Assembly: GCA_000697335.1 (NCBI GenBank)
Contig: JNEM01014141.1
Span: 1 to 16,544 of the forward strand
Direction: 5' to 3'
Length of the DNA stretch: 16,544 nucleotides
Source: Conidiobolus incongruus B7586
Taxonomy: Eukaryota > Entomophthoromycota > Entomophthoromycetes > Entomophthorales > Conidiobolaceae
The notes beneath the pieces were generated by a model. It saw only the letters and a program-made list of their open reading frames with translations, searched no databases and was not told the DNA's origin. Positions 9,352 through 16,544 of the stretch are shown in pieces. A program made the position numbers and the translations under genes. The number at the start of each line of letters is the position of its first letter. The first letter of the stretch is position 1.

Positions 9352-10661
9352 TTACTCTTTATTTTTAATAATGGGAATTTTTTTGCAATTAAAAATAAAT
9401 AAACATTTTAATATATAATATATAAAAATAAATATATAATATAAATTTAATAGTTTTTTTAATTATTAATAACTTTTTGCTATATTTTTAGTAAATTTGT
9501 AACACTTAAAAAACAAGTTTTTTATTAATAACTAAAATTTGATATTTTATAAATTAATTAAATTTTTCTGTAAAAATTTTCTTTCTTATAAGCTGGTTTT
9601 TTAATTACTTAAAGCAATTATAATTATATAAGTTATAATCTAAAGAATATACTATATATGGTAGTTTTTTCCAGTTATTTTTAATTAAAAAGTTTTTATA
9701 ACTTTAAATTTATATATTTTATAATTATTATATAAAATAATAAGTTTACTTAAATTATATTAAAAACACTAATTAAAAATACTTTTATTTAAAAATACAA
9801 TATATAATTTACTATTAGTTGATTTTCCTTCAAGAATTAAAAAAAATAACATATACCATTATAATTTATTATAATAATTAATATTTGCTTATTAACAAAA
9901 TATTTATTTAAAAGGATTTGTAAAAAAGGTTAATTTAACTTAATTTAATATTTTAATTTATATTTTAATAAAAAGTTATATATAAAGATTTAAGATTTAT
10001 TAATTATATTTATTTATTATAAAAGTTTAAGCTTTTAATAATATTTTGATAGGTTTTATTTAATAATAGTTATTTTAACTTTTTTTTAAACTTTAGTTAA
10101 ATTATAAGATATTTATTTTATATTTTTATTTATTAATTTTAGTTTAAATTTTAATATATATAAAACATTTGTAAAATTAATATTAAAATATTTAGATAAT
10201 TCTTTAACTAAAATAAAAAGGTGTTTTTTAATATATTTTTTCACTTTATTTATAATTAAAAGAGTAATAGTTAAAGTTAGTTTTTTAGATTTTAGCAGGT
10301 TTTAAATAGTTTCTCTTTTAATCTTAAAATAATTTACTTAACAATAAATTGTTAATTTAAATAATGTTTTATTATTAAAAGTTGCTTGTAAATTTTAAAT
10401 AATTTTAGAAGGTTTATAGTTAAGTTTTATTAATACTAAAATAAAAAACTTTTGATGATTACTATTTGGTTTAAATATAATTAAGTTAAACAACTAATTT
10501 TAAAAAGTTAATTTTTTAATCAAAAAAATTAATATATATATATATATATCAAAAATATATAATTTCCTATTAAATTTATATATATATATTTATTTTAAAT
10601 TAATAATATATTTGAAAAATTAGAAATTAAAAAATTTCCTATTATTTCAAATTCAAGGTAA
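9352..10661 (-). mobile_element. mariner copy D, near full length, minus strand
   Basis: A 1310-bp mariner flanked by TA at 9350-9351 and 10662-10663. Read on the minus strand, it begins at 10661 with TTACCTTGAATTTGAAATAA. Its other end at 9352 starts TTACTCTTTATTTTTAATAA on the plus strand. It is collinear with copies A and C. The transposase start equivalent at 10476-10478 is ATA instead of ATG. The HDN motif reads YNN (near 9722-9730), so the second catalytic Asp is lost, and stops are frequent. It lies 190 bp after the ML pseudogene and faces copy C. Confidence 0.9.
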
Positions 10662-10663
10662 TA

Positions 10664-11402
10664 TTAATAATATAAATATGTTATTTATATTTAACTATAG
10701 ACTAGAACAAAGTTAACATGTTTATTATATATATTCATACAAAAATATAAAAAATTACATAAGTTGAATATATGATCCCAATATTGCGATTTTAAAATTA
10801 AATTGATGTTGATTAGTATGAATTATATTAATAGAATTAAAAAGTACTTTTTTTGTAAATATTATTTTCATATTCAATTATAATGAAAAGCATAACTATG
10901 GCATGAAAATTATTGAATAAACAAAATATCATACTATACAATAATGAGCTAATATATTCAATTTATTTTTGTTTGACCTTATTAATGTAATTAGGTGAAT
11001 TTTTAGCAAAAATATCATTTTTTATTATTCCCTTAAATATTCTTATTTCAGATAGTAATTTACAAGAATTTAGTAATTGCTAAGTAATTTGAAATGGTCA
11101 AATTGATGCATATAAAATAAAAGGTACATTATGTATTATTAATATCGTTTTAAATCATAAGTGAAGATAAAGATGACATATTCACACAAGTGTAATAGTA
11201 TAGATAATTTTATGAGGGAATGACTCGGAGATCGTTTAGATTTTTGTTTTTTTCTATATTATGTATTTAAAAGATTTTTAAATGAAAAATATAATAATGT
11301 TTTTTGTGGAATAGTTTTGCAATTTAAGCTGGCAAATATTTCAATCTAATCAATATAGCTGGAGCGCGGAAATTGACACTTGATCTTGTAATTTGTAATT
11401 AT
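10664..11402. other. AT-rich intergenic DNA downstream of the NUDCD1 gene
   Basis: No gene or repeat was recognised. The part next to 11402 must contain the 3' untranslated region of the minus-strand NUDCD1 gene. A short patch at 11360-11370 (TGGAGCGCGG) is unusually GC-rich for this DNA. I see no clear poly(A) signal that stands out from the AT-rich background. Confidence 0.5.
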
Positions 11403-13117
11403 TTATTGATCTGAATAGATGTGGTATATTTTGGATTGTGTAAGTAGAATAATACCGTTTCCACTTTGAAATCCAGCCACTCCTAGAATTTCTTTATCAG
11501 TAGCCAAATTAACTACTTTTTGCACTCCATTGTTACTTTGGTGAGGATAATAATAAATAAACACGTTGTTCTGGTATTCGAGAATATAGGTGTCAAGTGT
11601 GATTGGATGATAAAAGGTGAATTTTCTTTCCTTTTTCGAAGCCTGGATATATCCAATTGCAGGAAGGGTGTTGATGTGCTTTAAATTGTTGTTTGTCAGG
11701 TTGTAAATCAGGCCATGGACATCATATTTCATGACATCTGATGGTTGAGTAACAATGCTATCAACGAGGGGAAGGAGAGCACCTAGCCAAGCGTGCTGAG
11801 CAAGTGATTGGTGAGACACCGTATGGCGATCGTAGGGTTTGATGGTGAATGTGACTGCCTCACCTAAATTATCTTCGAGTTCCATTCGATCATGGAGAGA
11901 GGTGGGTTGAAAAGGTCCTTCGTGGTTTTGAGTATATTTTTCAAGGTTTTCTGTGATGGTGAGAAGATCACTTGGATCGACTGATTCCAAAATGCCATCA
12001 TCCTTGATGAACATATGAGGCCATCTGGTTTTCTCATTGAGCTTTTGAAGGTGCAGGGTAATGATCTGGTTATCTTCAACTGTCCAGTATGAATTTTCTT
12101 GAATGATTGGAGCAAACCATTCTCTTTTGAATTCAACTGCTGTCTCTAACATCTGCAAGTTCAGTCCATTTTTCTTCAGTGAGCAGACGACATGTTTTGA
12201 AGATGGGATTGGGGATTGTGTATGGATGGATATCGTCACGTCTTCAGATGTTTGATACCATTTGATATTTAATTGCTGGGTTTTAGGAGCTGGTTGGTCA
12301 AAGGACTGTACTTCAGACTCAGTGTATGGATGAGATGAAGGATGGATGAGTTCAAAAGGATTGAAGGAAGAAACGATATATTCGTCTATAAACTGCTGAG
12401 ATGTGAAATTGAAGTCGATCACTTGGCTATTTCCTTGCAAGGCATTGACTATATTTAATTCTGTACTATTCATTAAATCTAAGCTACATACTACAATCAG
12501 GCTTGTTTTAGATGTAGATTTAGAAGACAGATTGGAATCAGAACATCGAATATGTAACGCAAAACAATGATTTTGAGAGGATGGGATGAGTTCAAGGTGT
12601 TTAATTACATGTCCCTGTGGTAAATGATTAAGCACAGGATCTAGCTGTAATGATGTAGCAAGGCACCGTTCAGAACCCAAGTTTAAAAGAAGTAATCCAT
12701 GATTCAATGCTCCAAAACATAGTAATAAAAATTTTCCAGATGAAAGTTCAGTCAGAGTAATCCAATGTTGATCTGACACTAACTTAGAATCTAAGGAATA
12801 AATGGTACTAAAATGTAACGGTTTTCCCTATATTGGCAAAAGTTCAGTTAGTGGTAGGGTTGGAAACTATAAAATAGATTTATTACTTACAGGTTCATAG
12901 ATTAATTTTTGGATTAAACCTGACTTTGATATGTAATATTTTCCTAACTGTAAATAGTTGAATTTTTTGATAAAATGCAAATCTGGATAGTCATTGTTTT
13001 AATTAGACATTGGTCATTTAACGATGCTGAATTTATGGCCAATTCTGTTGCATTTAGTTTGTAAGAGTTGAACTGATAATTAATTAGCAAATAATCTGGT
13101 TTAGCGATATATGCCAT
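11403..13117 (-). CDS. NUDCD1: NUDCD1-like protein with a central CS domain
   Basis: Homologue of NudC domain-containing protein 1. The family is known for a central CS (p23/Hsp20-like) domain, which links NudC proteins to Hsp90-type chaperoning, between N- and C-terminal parts that pack as a beta-propeller. The 3' exon (12827-11403, TAA at 11405-11403) has the CS domain at about 12269-12000: LNIKWYQTSEDVTISIH, then SYWTVEDNQIITLHLQKLNE and TRWPHMF. The C-terminal AIGYIQASKKERKF, VFIYYYP and ILGVAGFQ blocks match human NUDCD1 motifs (ALGYVQASKRDKKF, VFIYRQP, ILGFQ). Upstream, a phase-0 intron (12890-12828) joins YEP to GKP, and another coding block lies at 12982-12891. The chosen ATG (13117-13115) is preceded by an in-frame TAA. 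Exon 1 and the 12982-12891 block are in different frames (see the candidate 26-nt intron). With both introns the product is 541 residues, against 583 in human. The identification is firm; the extreme 5' structure is not. Confidence 0.88.
12828..12890 (-). other. 63-nt spliceosomal intron in the NUDCD1 gene
   Basis: On the minus strand it begins GTAAGT at 12890 and ends AATATAG at 12828. A yeast-like branch site CTAAC (12851-12847) has its likely branch A about 20 nt from the 3' end. The intron contains in-frame stops. Removing it joins two blocks that both align with NUDCD1 (…LIQKLIYEP and GKPLHFSTIYSLDSK…) in phase 0. Confidence 0.88.
12983..13008 (-). other. candidate 26-nt intron or frameshift in NUDCD1 exon 1
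   Basis: The frame from the ATG at 13117 gives KPDYLLINYQFNSYKLNATE…SLNDQ. The frame needed from about 12982 gives LHFIKKFNYLQLGKYYISKSG. Both resemble the NUDCD1 N-terminus. Excising GTCTAA…TATCCAG (26 nt) restores the frame and gives SLNDQYLHF at the junction, close to the DDQY of human NUDCD1. The donor is non-canonical after GT and the length is extremely short. A one- or two-base frameshift or sequencing error is an equally good explanation. Confidence 0.4.
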
Positions 13118-13197
13118 ATCCAAAATTTAAATTTTAATGAATCAATTATACAAATAATGATTTCAGAAACAAAGAAAAAATAAAGTCAGACATTTTA
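13118..13197. promoter_or_regulatory. presumed 5' flank of the NUDCD1 gene
   Basis: This short AT-rich stretch separates the NUDCD1 start from the GC-rich island and must include its 5' untranslated region. No convincing TATA box or other named site is visible. The close border with the island leaves little room for a normal promoter, so regulatory sequence may extend into the island. Confidence 0.35.
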
Positions 13198-13860
13198 ATG
13201 CCGTGCTGTAGGTCTCGTCGCCGTTTAGCGCGTTCCATGAAATTAGTGACCACTGGACTGTTCAACCCTCCTCTTAGGACGAATATCCCAGCAGTCTCTC
13301 CACCCGCACTTCAACATGCTCGACCAGTGCCCGGAATACTTCTCCGGACCCATGTGATTAACATTTTCAGGTCGACACACTCCATGCTTGGCACGTTCGC
13401 TTAGTCGGGATAAACATGTAGCTGCATGCTTGTGGTCCCCGATGTACTACGTTAGCTACGCCACAAATAGCCTTCACTGGACTGATGCCCGCGGATGGCT
13501 AGTTGTGCTTGTGCCCCTAATTGAAGCACAAGACTTTGCTTTTTATCCCATTTTCAAAGGCGCAACACCCGGTAACTACCCGGTTAAGGGATATCCTTAC
13601 TCTGTGATAAGGCTTACTCACAGAGGGGCAACACTATAAAATGACCGACTACACCGTTCATTTCATTAACCCCATACCTCCCACATACAATCGTGGAAGC
13701 CATTTTTGCTTTCATGCTGTCACAACAGACACAGAGAACAATTGTTATGCTAACGCGCGCAAGCCCGGCTATGCCTGTATTTCAAACATCGCGCGTAATT
13801 AGTGGCTACGATTCAAGTGGTGTGCCAATACCACCATCCCTTTGTCCATCTTCGGGTAGA
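13198..13860. other. GC-rich island of unknown origin, only short ORFs
   Basis: About 660 bp with roughly half G+C (53% in the hand-counted stretch 13441-13500), bordered by DNA far richer in AT. The plus strand has three overlapping short ORFs in different frames, at 13198-13404, 13388-13639 and 13693-13923. A fourth, with an ATG at 13641 just after the stop of the second, runs to about 13802. One contains the phrases WTDARGWLVVLVPL and FKGATPGNYPVKGY, another GSHFCFHAVTTDTENNCY. I recognise none of them. ORFs of 60-80 codons are not surprising at this base composition, so coding is not shown. The minus strand is interrupted by stops in all frames. It could be a captured or contaminating sequence, a decayed host gene, or an unusual intergenic region. 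Confidence 0.5.
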
Positions 13861-13888
13861 CTAAGCCCAGTGCCGAGTCCTGTCCAAC

Positions 13889-14137
13889 TTACGCTGTGGG
13901 GGTGGGACACGTGTCAGCCGTAGCTGACACGCTAACTACAACAGTTGATCCACTCACCACCTCAACACAAGCCGTTGGCATCTCAATGTTGCTCAAGCAA
14001 CTTGTTGGGAGACCAGCGGGGTTTGGTGTTGAGCTGACAGATGGGTGGGGCAAATCAGAGCAAAATGGTAAATCAGTTTGTCCAAAAACATTAGAGACAA
14101 CGATCAAAAAACTCACCAGAGAAAACTCTTTCATCAT
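13889..14137 (-). CDS. small secreted Ser/Thr/Val-rich protein, function unknown
   Basis: An 82-residue frame with a clear signal peptide: MMKEF followed by the hydrophobic SLVSFLIVVSNVFG, with cleavage likely before Gln20. The mature part is short, rich in Ser, Thr, Pro and Val (…VVSGSTVVVSVSATADTCP), and has four cysteines. This style is common in fungal secreted or wall-associated proteins. The start has AAAC before ATG, and the DNA becomes AT-rich immediately upstream, as expected for a promoter. At the 3' end the frame stops at TAA, but this TAA lies within a perfect donor, CACAGC|GTAAGT (13892). An intron to the TTAG at 13861 (32 nt) would add 17 residues (starting ALPEDGQRDGG) and end at TAG 13808-13806. 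No family was recognised. Confidence 0.6.
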   Translation of the reverse strand: MMKEFSLVSFLIVVSNVFGQTDLPFCSDLPHPSVSSTPNPAGLPTSCLSNIEMPTACVEVVSGSTVVVSVSATADTCPTPTA

Positions 14138-14535
14138 GTTTAGATAAAACTCAAATGCTTTTCCTTGAATTATTTCAGATTCAGTGAGATTATATTTATG
14201 TTGATAAGTCTCAATCCAATATTTTGGGATTAATTATTTAATTTGCAAATTTAAGACATTTTTTGTTTTGGGAGTCTGATTTTCTATAATATTGTTATGA
14301 AATATGAATTCAGTTTCAGTGAATATTAATTATGATAAAATAATTTATATTCACCTGCAAAAGTGAGTCATAAAATAAAAATCCCTTATATATTTACCTG
14401 TAACTTAAACAATTCTTAACTAAATTAATTTAAATTAAAATATATAATTAAGGTATATTGCCTGATTATAATAGGTTATATTTAATTATATTTAATATAT
14501 TATTGGTTAATATATCAAATCTTAAATTATAAATA
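14138..14535. other. AT-rich upstream region of the secreted-protein gene
   Basis: No gene is seen. On the minus strand there is a plausible small intron at 14397-14355 (CAG|GTAAAT … CTTTTGCAG, 43 nt) about 220 nt before the ATG. It would lie in the 5' untranslated region. The flanking sequence has no coding character. Confidence 0.4.
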
Positions 14536-15158
14536 GGGTGTGTCATAAATTTGTGGGTTTATAAGTTAAGGGGGTATATAAAACAAAAATTACTTAAATC
14601 TTTTTTTTATTAAATTATATATATTTAATCTATCTTAAAAGTTTTACCTTAGTTTCATAATAGAAATACAAATAAATATAAATAAACAAAAAAATAAATT
14701 AAACAAAAGTTATTTTATAAATCTTGTCTAAGGATTTTTAATTACAAATAAAATTTAATATATTTGTAAAATTCTAATATTACTTAATATTTAAGATACT
14801 TAAAGAATATATATTTTTATAAAACTTTTTATATTAATCAATATAATATAAAATCAAATATAATATATATCATTAATTGATTTTAATTAAAATAAAATAA
14901 TGAATATTTAAAAAATAATATATTTTTTTATTTTATTCTAAACTTTAAAAATAGAATAATTTGAAATATAATTAAATTAATATTTATAATTTAAGGTTGA
15001 ATAAATTATCTAATTATTTATCTAATTCCTTAAAATTAATAATAAATAGTAAGTTAAAATTTAATTATTAATAAGATGTGTATAAGAGACAGATATATCA
15101 TTAAATAATAATATTTAGCTATTAATTAACTAAAATATAAACCTTTAAATTTTACTTA
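14536..15158. mobile_element. possible end of another Tc1-like element, AT-rich interior
   Basis: After the TA at 14534-14535 the sequence GGGTGTGTCATAAATTTGTG resembles the Tc1-like terminus at 15159 (both contain TCATAAATTT or TTATAAATTT followed by a GGGTTT or AGGTTTTT block). The matching opposite end is not in the window, and no transposase motif was recognised up to 15158. If real, the complete Tc1-like element at 15159 is nested in it. The stretch also contains the library tag at 15074-15092. Confidence 0.3.
15074..15092 (+). other. Tn5/Nextera mosaic-end sequence (library residue)
   Basis: AGATGTGTATAAGAGACAG is exactly the 19-bp Tn5 mosaic end carried by Nextera/tagmentation adapters. 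It stands alone in very AT-rich DNA. A 19-bp exact match there is not expected by chance, and no Tn5 genes are near. The likely meaning is untrimmed adapter built into the assembly, so the join across this point may be chimeric. Confidence 0.93.
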
Positions 15159-15187
15159 AGGTAAGTTATAAATTTATAGGTTTTTGG
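15159..15187 (+). repeat. left terminal inverted repeat of the Tc1-like element
   Basis: AGGTAAGTTATAAATTTATA followed by GGTTTTT. It pairs with 16323-16351, with only two mismatches in the outer 27 positions. Confidence 0.87.
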
Positions 15188-15199
15188 TGATAAAAAAAA

Positions 15200-15980
15200 T
15201 TAAAACTTAGTATATCTAACTTTAACTTTTTTAACTTCTTTAAGTTTATAGGGTATAAAATCAACTAACTTTTTACATTAAAAAAAGTTAATCTTGTTTT
15301 ATAGTTCTTAAATATATTTTTAAAGTTGATTTAAATTTTTATTTAAGGGGAAAACTTTAATAACTTTTTTTAATTAATCTTAAAAGTATTTAATTAGATT
15401 AAAGTTAAAAGATTAAAAAAACTACTTTATAACTATTATTTTATTATTTTTAAGTTATTTAATAATAGAAGTTATAATATAATAAAAGGTATTATCTTAT
15501 TAAAAAATAATATTAGATTTATTTAACTTATATTATTTAATAGTTTTTTTTAATTTATTATTTAAAATACTTTAGTATATTTTAATATTAATTCTTTTAT
15601 TAACTTTATAAAAATACTTTACACCTAAAAACAACATATATCTTTAAATAATAATTAACCTACTATTATATTTTTAGGTAAAATTAATATACTAGTTATA
15701 AAGTAGTTTTGTATCTTTTTTAAAATATTTAACTTTTTTATTAAATTTACTAAAGTATATTTTTGTTTTATTAAACTAAATAACTTTATTTTAATTAGTT
15801 TTAATTTAATATTAGTAGCAATATTTAAACTCCCACCTAACTTTATAATAGGATTTTTTTAATTAGGGGTGTTTTTTCTTAAAATATAAATAGTATCTAT
15901 GTTAATATAAAATATATATAATAATATTAGTGTTAATTAATATTCTTATATAGTTTTATAATTCCTATTATATTTCTACA
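15200..15980 (-). pseudogene. decayed Tc1-like transposase
   Basis: On the minus strand the C-terminal half is recognisable when in-frame stops are ignored. A QDN block (Asp codon 15496-15494) is followed 35 codons later by the position of the third catalytic residue (15391-15389) in NLIK, where Tc1 members have NPIE. This is the D34E spacing, with Glu replaced by Lys (GAA to AAA). Next come a DQLKKVIK-like stretch and a C-terminal CKKLVDFIPYKLKEV block with VRYTKF near 15204-15228, resembling the CQKLVDSMPRR…KGGYTKY end of Tc1 proteins. Further upstream a KLGGS motif near 15830 may be the VKHGGGS block. The N-terminal half could not be resolved, so the start is approximate. Confidence 0.75.
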
Positions 15981-16322
15981 ATAGTATTATATTTAATTAT
16001 ATTAATTAACCTATAAATATACTTCTTATTATATTTATTTATAATTTTAACATATTTAAGTTGAAGTTTAAATGTTTTTTTATTGTTATTCTTAATAACT
16101 TTAACTATAGTAAATTAACTAACACTAGTAATTTTAACAATATCACAAGTTGATTTATTTTTTTTATAAAGTTAATTGATATATAAGTAGATTTTTTTAA
16201 AGAGGGATTTAAATATAATAATACTAATAAAAAAATTTAGTATATTTGTAAAATATAATATAAAATAATAACAAAGAGAGAAAAAAGATATAATTATATA
16301 TTATTAAATATATCCCTTTATC

Positions 16323-16351
16323 TCAAAAACCTGTAAATTTATAACTCACCT
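16323..16351 (-). repeat. right terminal inverted repeat of the Tc1-like element
   Basis: Read on the minus strand it starts AGGTGAGTTATAAATTTACA and continues GGTTTTT. It is the inverted partner of 15159-15187. Confidence 0.87.
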
Positions 16352-16544
16352 TAGTTAAATATTAAAAGTTAATATTTTTGCTAATAGTTTACTATATATA
16401 TTTAAATATATTTATTTATTATTAAATAATTTACTTTAATTATATATTATAATTTCAAGTAATTTAATATATACAATTATTTTAGTTATTAATTAATATA
16501 TATATATTTTTAATTTTATAACTTATTTTTGCAACTCATTTTTG

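Larger units (their letters stand above)
15159..16351 (-). mobile_element. complete but decayed Tc1-like transposon
   Basis: A 1193-bp element flanked by TA (15157-15158 and 16352-16353). Its terminal inverted repeats of about 30 bp start AGGTAAGTTATAAATTTATA on the left and AGGTGAGTTATAAATTTACA on the right, read inward. The transposase reads from right to left. It is distinct from the mariner family at 1-10661 in both ends and catalytic motifs. The whole element is heavily AT-mutated. Confidence 0.88.

Noticed and set aside
11864-12136. Second minus-strand ORF of 90 codons
   Set aside because: It overlaps the NUDCD1 coding exon in another frame, and the protein is not NUDCD1-like.
13896-14147. 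Plus-strand ORF of 83 codons opposite the secreted protein
   Set aside because: It lies antisense to a frame with a clear signal peptide and suitable start context. Its own sequence shows no motif.
1-16544. CRISPR array or bacterial operon
   Set aside because: No regularly spaced direct repeats are present. The genes have introns and eukaryotic features.

Overview
The window looks like nuclear DNA of a fungus with a strongly two-part base composition. Most of it is extremely AT-rich, and the few real genes sit in it as islands of clearly higher GC. The evidence for a fungus is a secreted ML-domain protein of the fungal PG/PI-transfer-protein type, a short GT-AG intron with a CTAAC branch site, TA-targeted Tc1/mariner elements, and C-to-T decay at CpA that resembles repeat-induced point mutation (RIP). 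I cannot place the species. TAA behaves as a normal stop in the intact genes.

Layout. Positions 1-2173 are a decayed mariner on the minus strand (copy B, left end outside the window) with a second, near full-length mariner (copy A, plus strand, 206-1532) inserted into it. Positions 2174-3899 are AT-rich DNA ending in a TATA-like box and the intact ML gene (3900-4331). After 2.7 kb of AT-rich DNA comes mariner copy C (7102-8416, plus), then a second ML copy (8729-9160) of identical length whose four internal stops all fall at glutamine codons, then mariner copy D (9352-10661, minus). The best conserved gene is a NUDCD1 homologue on the minus strand (11403-13117) with a clear 63-nt intron and one unexplained frame change near its 5' end. 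Next is a GC-rich island (13198-14150): its right part encodes a small secreted protein on the minus strand, and its left part I cannot assign. The last 2.4 kb is AT-rich and holds a decayed, complete Tc1-like element (15159-16351), a possible end of another element at 14536, and an exact 19-bp match to the Tn5/Nextera mosaic end (15074-15092), which is almost certainly a sequencing-library residue.

How it fits together. The transposons are all inactive: the transposase frames carry many stops at sites expected for Gln or Trp codons, and some catalytic residues are lost. The second ML copy lies between two mariner copies and carries the same kind of change, concentrated in its first 37 codons. 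This fits RIP-like mutation hitting duplicated DNA, possibly spreading from the adjacent repeat. The intact genes are unrelated housekeeping or secreted-protein genes, and no operon-like linkage is seen. I found no convincing new multi-gene system. The most useful second looks are the Nextera tag, the GC-rich island beside it, the ML pseudogene and the candidate 26-nt intron.
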